DNA of 64,000 nucleotides. It comes from Platanthera guangdongensis (taxonomy: Eukaryota > Streptophyta > Magnoliopsida > Asparagales > Orchidaceae). Shown piece by piece: positions 24,096-35,869 of the stretch; position 1 is the stretch's first letter; every line of letters starts with the position of its first letter. The DNA lies in contig CM077162.1 of NCBI GenBank assembly GCA_039583875.1, positions 166,179,220 to 166,243,219 on the forward strand. The letters run 5' to 3'. The notes below the pieces were generated by a model that saw nothing but the letters and a program-made list of their open reading frames with translations, made no database searches and was not told the DNA's origin. The position numbers were made by a program, and so were the translations under genes.

Positions 24096-27000
24096 GTATA
24101 TGGATATATATCATATACGGGCCAGCAATTTACGGGCGTGCGGGCATTTCCCAAAAACAAACAGCGGAGAAATAAGGTCGGCTCTGTCGGAATGGAGAAT
24201 GATAGATAGCGGAGGTCGGCGTGCTGGAATTTTCCAAAAACAGCAGCTGCATCGTCCGCTCGTATGAAATGGGAGGACGATAGTCGGCGGAGGTGGGTGT
24301 TTGCGGGAACTGCTACATTGCACGTTAGGTCGCCGATTGGGGCGGTGGGCTTCTGCGGGAACTGCTGCTTCGCAAACACCAAATCCAACAAAGCAACGGC
24401 TACCTGGTTTGCTTACTGTAACAGTGGTTATCTTCTTGTTTGGTGGCTTTCAACAATTTGGAGCCATCTGGGTTCGATTAGGGTTTACGGCAGATGGAAA
24501 TTGGACCGGTAAAAGCTCACCACTCTTCTCCACGCCTCTTCAATTTCAAATTCAACTCACGTATCTTCTGATAATGGTTAGGCCATGGATTGCTTCATTT
24601 AATTCCGTTATGTTGTTGTTTTGGGCCCAATTGGCCATTTGGGTGAGCAATTGTGAGAAATTGTTGTCCGATCCTTCTTTGGAAATGAAGCTCAAAATGG
24701 TGCTTTGGTCTAAATGTGCTATGGGGTGTAACACGCTTTTCATTACGAGGGACCTGTTGGCTATATCATTTATAATGGATTGGAATTTATATAAGCAATG
24801 GATGAGTTTTTTGATATCAGGAAGCTTTGTAGCTTTTGCCAAAATTAAAGCTTGGATTCTTACTAACCATACCTTATTGATCATTTTGCATAGTAGTTTG
24901 CACAATTTTCTTCGTTTTTTTTTTATGAATAATTGGCCAATGAGGATATCTAATAACACTATACCATCTTTCGGGACTGATTTATGATGTCATTCTGCAA
25001 TTCTGAGGCCACTTTGTATTATTTTTAGTGCTTGGAGGTCAACAATTGCGGGATTAAAAAGGGTGTTGATGATTGTGGGGATGGCGGAGGCCGGATGTTC
25101 ATGACAGATTCAGCGAAATCACCAATTAGTTTAAAGATAAAATGTTCTACAAGCATCATATCAACCTACTTTAATCTTCTAGTCTTATATAGTAGTTGTT
25201 CTTTTCAATGTATAGGAACTCGAAATTGTACCTCCATGTGATGAGAAACTTATGCCAATTATAGTCCGTTTATACGATTCTGTAAAAGATTTTGAATCTT
25301 CTTATAAGGATTATGCTCATACAGTGGGATTTAGTGCTTGTAGTTGGTCAACAAGAATAGATTCAAATGGTGTACTGCAATATAAGTATTTTGTATGCTC
25401 TAAACAAGGACAAAAAAAGGAAGAACCACCCTTGACTAATACGGACAAGGGTAAAGGAGTGAGTCAGAAAAGAGCAAACATAAGAATAGGTTGTAATGCA
25501 CAAGCAGCGGTAAAACGTACCCAAGAAGGCAAATATGTTGTCAATATCTTCTATGAGGGTCACAACCATTAATTGTGCACTCCGAGCAAGAAGCAATTTC
25601 TAAGATCAAATAGGAAATTAAACGATGCACAAAAGAACATGATATGTTCTTTAGACCGAGTAAATGTAGGCGTTACTAAGGCGTTTCACATTATGAAGGA
25701 ACAGGTTGGCGGATTTGAAAATATTGGCTTTACATTGAGAGATGCTCATAATTTTTCGAGGGACTTGAAAGCATTGGTCCAAGATTTAGATGCTCAGATT
25801 TTTATACAAAATTTAAAAATGTAACAGAGTAAACATCCGTCTTTTTACTATGCATATGAGTTAGATGAGAATGCGCATTTGAAGTCTGTGTTTTGGGCAG
25901 ATGGAATTGTGCGACGCAATTATTCTATGTTCGGAGAGATTGTTTCTTTTGATACGACATATAGAACAAACAAGTATTCTATGATTTTTGCACCTTTTAT
26001 TGGCATTAACCATCATAGATTATCTATTAATTTCACTGCCGGATTTCTTTCTAATGAAAGTACAAAATCCTTTACATGGTTATTCAATAAATTTGTGGAG
26101 TGTATGAGCACTGAGCCTACATTAATGGTGACTGATCAGGATCTTTCTATGAGTAATGCAATTCGCAAAACTTTTAATTCTACAAAGCATAGGTATTGCA
26201 TGTGGCATATATTGAGAAAAGTTGCAGAGAAAGTTGGAGGCGGCATTATGTGTGATGACAGATTTCAAAATAAATTAAATACTTGTGTATTGAAGTCAGA
26301 GTCACCACATGAATTTGAGTCCAATTGGCACTCTTTAATCTCTGAATTTAAACTTCAAAGCAATGATTGGTTAACTCATATCTTCAGTATACGATCTATG
26401 TTGATTCCAACATATTTTACAGATATACCTTTGTTCGGTTTGCTACGCACAACTTCTCGCTCCGAAAGTGAAAATTCATTCTTCAACACATTTGTGAATA
26501 ACAAGCTTAGTTTAGTTGAGTTTTACTCCAGATTTGAAAATGCTATAGATTTCTAAAGACATAAAGAGTTGAAGGCTAATTATGATACATTAAATGTTGA
26601 CCCAATATTAAAAACTAGTTTGGGGCTAGAAAAGCATGCAAGTCAGATATATGCACACAAAAACTTTTATATTTTTCAAGAGGAATTATGGGCATCGTGT
26701 ATGACATGTGGTGTTAGAAAAATATTGCCATTTGATGCAGATGATAATAAATGCTCAGCAATATATAGTATTTTTATGGTGAAAATCCTTTACAGATATT
26801 ACGCGAGGTGTTTTTTAGTAGCTCAACTGTATCATGCAGTTGCAAAATGTATGAAGCTCAGGGTATTGTATGTCGTCATGTTATAACCGTTTTAACAGGA
26901 CAAGGAATTAACGAATTGCCAGTGACGTGTATATTAAAGAGATAGAGTAAACTTAATTCAACTAAACAAGTTTATGACATGGATGTCAATCAATTTTGCA

Positions 27001-27900
27001 ATGTCTCTACAAGTGAACAACGACGAAGACTAATTGTTATTGCTTGGAAAAATCTCACGGCTTGTATGGAAGTTGCTAAAGGCAATGATGAAGCTTTAAT
27101 AGAGTTAGCAAATTGTGCATCTAATTGGAGAAATCATTTGTGTGAAGATGCAAACATTGATGGTACTAGTTCCAACAGAGCACACTATTTTCGTTCAAAA
27201 ATTCCCAGAGAAATCAATATCTTGCCTCCACTTTACTCCAAAACAAAAGGCAGGGCGAAGAGAATTAAGAGTCTCATGGAGATTGCAATTGATAAGCACC
27301 ACAAAGCAACTCGAGTTTGTAAATCATGTGGTCAACCTGTTGCGCACGATAGCCGGAATTGCCCGAAAAAATCATGATTTGGGTAATATTTTATTTGCTA
27401 TAGAAACAACGCTTTTAATAACATCACATAATTTTCTATTCTAATAATCTATTTGATTTTATCTTTGAAGGCTCTACTTGATTCAGAAATTTATCCAAAA
27501 TAAGTGAACATGCACGCTGACAAATGGAGGCGCCTGTCTGAAGCCTGTGAAAGTCGGCACCCGTATAATTGAGTTGTATGGTCTTTTAGAATTATGATTA
27601 AATCAATAAATTGCATTTATATAAGCAATAAATGAGTTTTTTTCATATCGGGAAGCTTTGTAGCCTTTGCCATAATTAAAGCTTTGATATCAGGAAGTTT
27701 TTACAATTAAATTATTTGATTTTAATTTATTTCTCCTATTCAGAAACTGACAAAATCCTGTGCCAGCATGCCAGAATTAATCCTATATTGCTTTAATTTA
27801 TTTCTCCTGTTCAGAAGCTGACAAAATCCTGTACCAGAAGCTAAAAGAAACCTGTGCCCGCATGCCCGTATATTTGCTTTGCCCGTACTAGATATCACGC
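24095..27900 (+). mobile_element. FAR1-type Mutator-like element inserted in a (TA)n tract
   Basis: About 3.8 kb bounded by imperfect inverted repeats of about 50 bp. The left end (24095-24149) has ATACGGGCCAGCAATTTACG then GGCGTGCGGGCA; the right end (27854-27900) is the complement with GTGCCCGCATGCCCG and TTTGCCCGTACTAGATATC. Both ends are directly flanked by (TA)n. It encloses a decayed FAR1/FRS transposase gene, the class from which plant FAR1/FHY3 light-signalling factors arose (established knowledge). An ordinary 9-11-bp target duplication cannot be recognised within the TA repeats. It is non-functional as it stands. Confidence 0.75.
25216..27374 (+). pseudogene. FAR1/FRS-type Mutator transposase, decayed
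   Basis: Domains in order: FAR1 DNA-binding zinc finger (FSACSWSTR, QYKYFVCSKQGQ, FYEGHNH; 25300-25570); MULE transposase core with VSFDTTYRTNKYSMIFAPFIG and LMVTDQDLSMSNAI holding the expected catalytic Asp residues (25930-26160); SWIM zinc finger CSCKMYEAQGIVCRHV (about 26838-26885); and a C-terminal zinc knuckle CKSCGQPVAHDSRNC. Stops at 25570, 25822, 26554 and 26943 and one frameshift near 26771-26778, in a T run, inactivate it. The exon probably begins at 25216 after a GTATAG acceptor; 5' exons may lie in 24300-25215 but are not identified. The product would bind the element ends and catalyse transposition. Confidence 0.88.

Positions 27901-27995
<95 letters not shown>
27901..27995. repeat. 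(TA)n microsatellite right of the Mutator-like element
   Basis: About 95 bp of TA repeat starting directly after the right element terminus GATATCACGC, matching the tract on the left side. Confidence 0.95.
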
Positions 27996-27997
<2 letters not shown>

Positions 27998-28190
27998 TAT
28001 ATAAAGAAATACTGTGGTATTCGAATATCATGAGTTCAAAATTCCACAAGCCGTCAGATCATGAGTTCATAATTCAACAACCGTTTGATCGAGCACAATA
28101 AAATCATTCCATCTCTCCACATTTTAGTAGGTCTCATAAACCTACTACTAGGGTATCCTAAACCTATGTGAAATTATGATTTTGCCCCTA
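27996..28190 (-). repeat. Right outer arm (family F1)
   Basis: Inverted partner of 23470-23660: CAAGCCGTCAGATCATGAG, TTTTAGTAGGTCTCATAAACC, CCTACTACTAGGGTATCCTA and CCTATGTGAAATTATG occur in complementary order. The pairing is imperfect, suggesting an old element whose internal (TA)n later received the Mutator-like insertion. Confidence 0.55.
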
Positions 28191-28505
28191 TAACTCTTAA
28201 AAAATTGGGCGATTGGCTGTTAAAATTATATTTGAGGTGAGGAATAACTCAATCCAATGAGACAATGAGGCAACAATGATAACAATTAAAATAGTTTATA
28301 CTTATATTGTTATACTTTATGTATTTTATAAAAAAAACTATATAAATATAGATATAATATAATTCATTATTACATATAATTATAGAATATATAATAATAA
28401 TTATATATACTATTATTCATTATATATGTACATTTATAATTATAATTTTAAATTTCGTTATTTATAAAATTATATTTATATCTTTTTTCTTAAATTATTG
28501 TCGTG
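28191..28505. other. AT-rich stretch, nothing recognised
   Basis: Low-complexity AT-rich DNA between the outer arm and the GC-rich tandem cassette. No coding frame or repeat boundary is evident. Confidence 0.5.
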
Positions 28506-28692
28506 GGCGGGCCGGGTACAGTTGCGCGAGGTCTTAGTGTCGGGCTGAGTACAGTCGCGCGGGGCCGTAGGGGCGGGCCGCGTACAGTTGCGCGACATCA
28601 TAGTGGCGGGCCGAGTACAGTCGCGCGGGGCCATAGGGGCGGGCCAGATACTGTCGCGATTGACAGTAGGGGGGAGCCCCGTGTCGAGCACT
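28506..28692 (-). repeat. GC-rich tandem repeat of cassette family F2
   Basis: About five units of 35-40 bp with the pattern GGGCCGNGTACAGTYGCGCG followed by RGGYCNTAGKGGC, abruptly GC-rich within AT-rich DNA. On the minus strand it begins at ACGAGTGCTCGACACGGGG next to a short TATA run, the CGAGTG end shared with other F2 cassettes. Small open frames here are artefacts. Confidence 0.7.
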
Positions 28693-28699
28693 CGTATAC

Positions 28700-29340
28700 C
28701 ATATAAAGAAATATCAACTGCATGAATTTAAAATTAATTAGAAAGATTGCGACCATCAGGTATGGTATTATATCAGCCGTCAGATTGTTTATTATTAAAA
28801 AAGTAAATAACAGTAGATCACCTAAACCTACTGTCATTGAAGGCTGGGCCGGAGAGGGAGAAAGTGGGAGTGATGGAGAGGGAGAAGGAGAGGGCAGCGT
28901 AGTTGGGGAGACTGTGAAAGTTATCTTATATATTATATAATATATATTATACGGTTGAGGTATATGATATAATATATTCTATATTATATGTTATATTATA
29001 ATATTATAGATATTAATATATTATTATCTGACCCGTGTGTCCTGCGTGACAGTATTCGGCCGGCGACATGGGGCTTCGCCCGTACGGCCATGCGCGACAG
29101 TACCTGGTTCGTGACAACGGGCTACGCCTCGCCGCCTGCAACATATACATATGAGTACTCAAAATGATCATAAAAAAATATAAATCATGATTATAAAATT
29201 ATTTTTTAAAAATATAAATCCCTCTCTCTCTCCCTTTCTCTATCTCTCCCTTTCTCTCTATCTCATATATTATAGTTGTGTAATTTCTTAGATATGTAAT
29301 AATATATTAATATCTATAATATTATAATATAACACTAGCA
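28700..29340 (+). repeat. Composite repeat block, copy 1 (F1 arm plus F2 cassette)
   Basis: Holds ATATCAGCCGTCAGATTG, TTTATTATTAAAAAAGTAAA, an AG-rich run, TACGGTTGAG, AT-rich sequence, then the GC-rich TTCGGCCGGCGACATGGGGC, GGCCATGCGCGACAGTACC and a pyrimidine run. The same order recurs at 30303-30930, making a direct duplication of about 600 bp. No coding. Confidence 0.7.
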
Positions 29341-29383
29341 TCTTCGAACGGGCTTCACCTGTTCTCGATGTGCCCGCCCCCCA

Positions 29384-29420
29384 ACGGGCGAAGCCCCCTC
29401 CCCCCCCCCCCCCCCCCCGG
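29384..29420. repeat. Inverted CGAAG cassette and poly-C run
   Basis: ACGGGCGAAGCCCC followed by about 18 C residues. It is one of several homopolymer C runs in this region, and collapse or sequencing error in such runs is possible. Confidence 0.6.
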
Positions 29421-29636
29421 CGGTCTTCGCCCGCCCCCAGCAAAATTTAAAAGTATTTAAAGTAATTATTTAAAATTTTATAATTTAAAAAATTTTGAAT
29501 TTTTTTAAATAGAAATTTTAATAATTGTCGGGCTTCGCCCGCCCACAGCAAAATTTAAAAGTATTTAAAACAATTATTTAAAATTTTATAATTTCAAAAT
29601 ATTTGAATTTTTAAAATAGAAATTTTAATAATTTTA
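29421..29636. repeat. Tandem duplication of a 108-bp unit
   Basis: Two copies (29421-29528 and 29529-29636) each start CGGKCTTCGCCCGCCC, then CAGCAAAATTTAAAAG and an AT-rich tail ending TTTTAATAATT. The GC hairpin head is fused to an AT-rich body. Confidence 0.8.
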
Positions 29637-29761
29637 TAAATTATAAACAAATTAATCATTATTTTTAAACCAAATTATATCTTTATTATAATTTAATAAA
29701 TTATATAATTACTTATTTTTTTTTAAAATAAAAAATGAAATAAAAAAAATAAAAAATCCAG

Positions 29762-30060
29762 TTTCAACCCCCCCCCCCCCCCCCCCCTCTTCGGCCTGCT
29801 GACGCAGGCCACCGTTCTCTCCCGTCGGCGGCAGAGCCGCCGAGGCCTGGCCGGCGCCCACCGGCCTCCGGCAAACCCGTCGGGGGTTGTCCGGCGGAGA
29901 ACGGGCAGGGCCACCGCCGGCGGTGGCCAGGCCCTTGAGACCCAAATCAACCCCGGGCGGGTTCGCCGGAGGCCGGCGAACCCGCCGGTGGGCGCCGGGC
30001 AGGCCGCCGGCGGCTTCGCCGCCGCCGACAGAGAAGGGCGTATGGTGCAGGTTTATAGAA
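29762..30060. repeat. GC-rich fold-back flanked by poly-C and poly-G
   Basis: Begins with about 18 C and ends with GAAGGGGGGG. The arms pair through CCGCCG, GGCGCCCACCGG and GGTGGCCAGGC-type blocks around CCAAATCAACCCCGGG. GC content is very high within AT-rich DNA. Short Pro/Arg/Gly-rich frames on both strands are compositional artefacts. Confidence 0.6.
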
Positions 30061-30302
30061 GGGGGGGTATCAGGATTTCTGCATCTGTGAACAGTAATTT
30101 AAAGAGGGATTTGGATATTGGCAGCCCTGCTCTTTTGAATCCAATGGCCAGTTTTTGATGGAGCTTGATCGGACTGGCAGGATTCGACTGGTGGTGTGCT
30201 TCAAGAATGCTATATTGTTTTATATAATACAGATATAGTATATAATATATTATATCATATCCATCAACCGTATATAATATATATTATATAATATATAAGA
30301 AT
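30061..30302. other. Spacer, nothing recognised
   Basis: About 240 bp of mixed-composition DNA ending in AT-rich sequence. No element boundary, gene or RNA is apparent. Confidence 0.4.
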
Positions 30303-31116
30303 TTAAATTTCATTAGATGGATTACGGACACCGGATATGAAATGATATTATATCAGCCGTAAGATTGTTTATTATTAAAAAAGTAAAAATAACAATCGAT
30401 CACCTAAGCCTACTGCCATTGAAGGATGGGCTGGAGAGAGACAGAGAGGGAGAGATATAGAGGGAGAGAGAGAGGGCGGCGGAGTTGGGGAGGCTATGAA
30501 AGTTGTCTTATATATCATATAATATATATTATATACGGTTGAGGGATATGATATAATAAATTCTATATTATATGTTATATTATAATATTATAGATATTAA
30601 TATATTATTATCCGGCTCGCATGTCCTGTGTGATAGTATCCGGCCGGCGACACGGAGCTCCGCCCGAATGGCCATGCGCGATAGTACCAGGTCCGCGATG
30701 ACGGGCTGCGCCCGCAACATATACATATGAGTACTCAAAATGATTACAAAAAAAATATAAATCACGATTATGAAATTGTTTTTTAAAAATATAAATCTCT
30801 CTTTCTTCTCTCTTTCTTTCTCTCTCTCTCCCCCTCCCATTCTCTCTATCCCCTATATTATAGTTGTGTAATTTAATAATATATTAATATCTATAATATT
30901 ATAATATAGAATATATTATATCATATCTCTCAACCGTATATAATATATAAGATAATTTTCATAGCCTCCCCAACTCCGCCACCGCCCCCCCCCCCCCCCC
31001 CCCCTCTCTATCTCTCCCTCTTTCTCTCTTTTTTTTAATAATAAACAATCTGACGGCTGATATAATATCATATCATATCCGATGGCCGTAATCATTCTAA
31101 TGAATTTTAAATTCAT
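30303..31116. mobile_element. Fold-back element of family F1 with an inner F2 cassette
   Basis: The left arm (30303-30590) and right arm (30880-31116) are inverted copies of about 250-290 bp, sharing GAATTTAAATTTCATTAG, ATTATATCAGCCGT, GTTTATTATTAAAAAA, GGAGTTGGGGAGGCTATGAA and TACGGTTGAGRGATATGATA. Between them lie the GC-rich cassette (TATCCGGCCGGCGACACGG and GGCCATGCGCGATAGTACC) and a pyrimidine run. A poly-C run at 30985-31004 interrupts the right arm. There is no coding capacity, so it is a non-autonomous fold-back. Confidence 0.65.
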
Positions 31117-31138
31117 GCAGTGGATACTTCTTTATATG

Positions 31139-32960
<1,822 letters not shown>

Positions 32961-33033
<73 letters not shown>
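32961..33033. repeat. (TA)n microsatellite
   Basis: Perfect TA repeat of about 73 bp directly after GGGGGATACCG, the right end of the fold-back element. Confidence 0.97.
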
Positions 33034-33034
<1 letters not shown>

Positions 33035-33589
33035 CTATAATAGATTCATCAAACTCATTAAATAAAATTTCATAGAATTTATTTCGGTCATCCGATCTGA
33101 ATGTATTATTTAGCAGCCGTCTGATCAAACACACCCTCTCTCTCCACTTTTTTGCCCTTACATAATACATAAAATTAAATAATGATTCGAGCATCGGGTT
33201 AGCCACACAGCCAGCGGGCTAACAGCAGGCTAAGCCACAACCGTCTCCCGCTTTGCATAGCCTGCCCACCATTGGCAAATCAGCTTTGCATAATTAACCT
33301 GCAAGATCCTTTTAAAGTAGAAGAAACCAATTGTAGGACAAAAAAAGGCCGGTGAACAGTTATGAACAGTGAGTTGAGGATTAACAATTAATTAAACCAT
33401 GTATGGTTAACAATTAATTAAAGCATGTCAGGGCGAGCTCCGAAACAATTTAATAAGGATGGCTGGTTAATTATTTTTTGAACAAGTGGCGGTTCATTCG
33501 CCTTTTTTATTTTTTTAAAAATGTTTAATTATTTTATTACTTTAAAAAATGTTTATTTTAAATTTATAAGAGCTGCCTGCTGCGGCCGG
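33034..33589. other. F1-like arm and unassigned sequence
   Basis: The first 120 bp include TAGCAGCCGTCTGATCAAAC, the inverted counterpart of the CAGCCGTCAGATTG block at 31040-31060, so an F1 pair encloses the fold-back element. The remainder (33170-33589) has a short direct repeat of TTAACAATTAATTAAA and no coding potential. Confidence 0.45.
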
Positions 33590-33657
33590 GCAGAGCCCGC
33601 CGGGAGCGGATGGGTTCTATGGCGCGTGGCCATCGGGCCGGAAGTCCGTGTCTGTCA

Positions 33658-33658
<1 letters not shown>
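33590..33658 (-). repeat. GC-rich F2 cassette ending in CGAGTG
   Basis: On the minus strand it begins CGAGTGACAGACACGGAC, followed by GATGGCCACGCGCCATAG and a GCGGGCTCTGCCCG hairpin, aligning with the cassette at 22811. The CGAGTG end touches the (GT)n tract. Confidence 0.6.
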
Positions 33659-33736
<78 letters not shown>

Positions 33737-33917
33737 TGGTGTGTGTGTGTGTGTGTGTGTAATGGTGTGTGTGTGTGTGTGTGTGTAATGGTGTGTGTGT
33801 GTGTGTGTGTAATGGTGTGTGTGTGTGTGTGTGTGTGTAATGGTGTGTGCGTGTGTGTGTGTAATGGTGTATGCGTGTGTGTGTGTGTGTGTGTAATGGT
33901 GTGTACGTGTGTGTGTA
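33659..33917. repeat. (GT)n microsatellite with periodic AATG interruptions
   Basis: Pure (GT)n for about 75 bp, then (GT)n blocks separated by AATG or GATG at irregular spacing up to the left end of the split MITE. Open frames over it are artefacts. Confidence 0.95.
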
Positions 33918-34219
33918 TAATGGGAAAAAGAACTAGAAAAAATAGGAAAGTGTAAGACTACAGACATATTTCAACGACTATTTCTATTTTTAGAAACTTA
34001 GAATCTATATAAATAAGGTTAGGTTACAAAGATATAGAAATAGTCGTTGAAATATGTTCGTAGTCTTATACTTTCCTGTTGGGTACATTGGAAAATGTGT
34101 ACCGGATTTGAAGAAGCCTCACCTTACTCAATGATATGCATCAAGGTGTATTTGATGTGTTTTGAGTTTATATATGTAGGTTAAGTAAATGCAGGAATGC
34201 AGAAAAATTTCTAAGTCCA

Positions 34220-34745
34220 TGTGTCGATACCAGGAGAAGCTGTGTCGACACTTATGAAGGCTTGTATCGACACTAGAGAAAAGCTGTGTCGACACTTGGA
34301 GTTAATTGTGTCAACATCTGGAAAGGCTGTGTCGACACCAGAAGCAACTGTGTCGACACACAGAGGCATTGTCGACACACAGAGAAGCATAGTCGAATCA
34401 CCTGTGTCGACACCAAGAGGCAATGTCGACACACAGAAATATTTAGTCGACATCAATTGTGTCGACACTAAGAGGCAGTGTCGACACACAGAAGACTTTG
34501 TCGACATCAACTTCGTCGACATCAACTGTGTCGACACACAGGACTTGTGTCGACACACAACAGAGTTTCTACAAAGTTAAAGAGAAGAAGTGATTGTGTC
34601 GACACACAGAATCAGTGTCGACACATTCTACCGAAGTTGTGTCGAGAAGCAGTATCTACAATAAAGGAGATGTATCGACACCACCAAGGCATGTGTCGAC
34701 ACTTGGTCCACTTGTGTCGACACTTAGTCTACTTGTGTTAACACA
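34220..34745. promoter_or_regulatory. GTGTCGACAC palindrome cluster in the LTR
   Basis: About two dozen copies or near-copies of the palindrome (T)GTGTCGACAC(A) at irregular 15-30-bp spacing, upstream of the LTR TATA box. The 3' LTR (53010-53550) and the spacer before ORF3 (49434-49770) carry the same motif. A binding-site array is inferred, not shown. Confidence 0.7.
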
Positions 34746-34901
34746 TGAAGAAGTTCAGTCTCAACACTTTGCTGACAGAGACAGATTTCAAGAAGTGACT
34801 GGATGACTTAACAGCTGTCATTTCCAACCAGTCTACTGCAACTGTCAGAACTGTCAGAAGTTTGTTAGAAACTGGATCAGCCGGTTACCATGGATAAAGT
34901 C

Positions 34902-34910
34902 TATATAAAG
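34902..34910 (+). promoter_or_regulatory. TATA box of the Sirevirus 1 LTR
   Basis: TATATAAAG, about 160 bp downstream of the palindrome cluster, the likely core promoter for the genomic RNA. The second LTR has the same sequence near 53683. Confidence 0.7.
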
Positions 34911-35791
34911 GACATTCTCCTTCAACAGAAAAAACAACAGATCATTAGACTACTGATAGAAGAACTAATACAGAAGATTTTCGTCAGAAGATCTAAGAAG
35001 AAGTTGGAGAGAGAGAGCTCCATCAATTGAAGTGCAGTTGCTGAACCAGGCTGCCAAGAAGGATTCAGATTGAGATCTGAATTTCAAGAAAGAAGCTGAT
35101 TGAAGATCAACTTCAAAGGAGTTCAACCCTACTGAGTTCAGATTCAAGAAGCTTTGAAGAAAGCTAAGAGTGGTTGTTCTCTACCGTCAGATTCTTCCAA
35201 GAATTGATCAAGAAGTCATCCATCCATTCTCTCTCTACCAGGGTGGTGATAAAATACTTTGTTAAATCAATTTTCTGTAGGATCAATTTTAGATCTGAAC
35301 TGTAAGCCTGTTTTATAAAGGCTGAGTTGTAGGAGATTTAGATCTCTGAGTGGTGGGCCTTGTTGAAGGCTGAGGTAGGGCTGTGAGCCTGAGTTTTAGG
35401 AGATTGATATCTCTAAGTTGTAGGCCTTGTGTAGGCTGAGGTAGGGCAGATTGCCTGAGCTGTAGGAGTGTGGACTCACTTTGAGTTGTAGGAGCCTTGT
35501 TGGGTTCTGAGTTATAAGATCTGAGGATCTGAGGTGAAGAGCTAAAGTTAGGCCGAATTTAGCACACTGCTAGATAGGTGAAGGGGGAAAGTGGATGTAC
35601 CCAGACCTTGGGGAACCACTATAAAAACTGTGTGCACTCTGTGATTGAATGTTTCTGTGAATGTTGTGTTGTGTTAGTTGTAGAATTTGCAATTTCTGAT
35701 TAATTACGAGAACAAATATTCTGCCTTGAAGAAAAAGGAATTACACCTATTCACCCCCCCCCCTAGGTGGTTAGGCACTAATTCTTTCAAG

Positions 35792-35803
35792 TGGTATCAG
35801 AGC
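35792..35803 (+). other. Primer-binding site of Sirevirus 1
   Basis: TGGTATCAGAGC, complementary to initiator Met-tRNA, two bases after the 5' LTR. Confidence 0.95.
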
Positions 35804-35869
35804 CAGGTTCCTCAAAGTTAGACATAACAGTCTGAGTGAGATCAAGAAGGCAAAATTAAGATCAATAAG

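Larger units (their letters stand above)
34077..35789 (+). repeat. 5' LTR of Sirevirus 1
   Basis: Begins TGTTGGGTACATTGG and ends CTAATTCTTTCA. It has a dense GTGTCGACAC cluster (34220-34740), a TATA box at 34902, GAGTTGTAGGAG-type repeats in the leader half (35280-35520), and a C run followed by CTAGGTGG near the end. The pattern recurs at 52871-54552. Confidence 0.95.

Noticed and set aside
24301..24987. 228-aa frame upstream of the FAR1 transposase as a separate gene
   Set aside because: No domain, poor composition, an opposite-strand frame also open, and a position fitting the 5' UTR or intron of the Mutator-like element.
27996..28190. F1 arms as the true TIRs of the FAR1 Mutator-like element
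   Set aside because: The transposase element has its own inverted termini inside the (TA)n tracts, and F1 arms also surround unrelated contents at 31-33 kb.
34220..34745. CRISPR-like or protein-coding reading of the GTGTCGACAC cluster
   Set aside because: Spacing is irregular, the motif recurs in the 3' LTR and before ORF3, and the overlapping frames encode only motif artefacts (VDT, CRHT).
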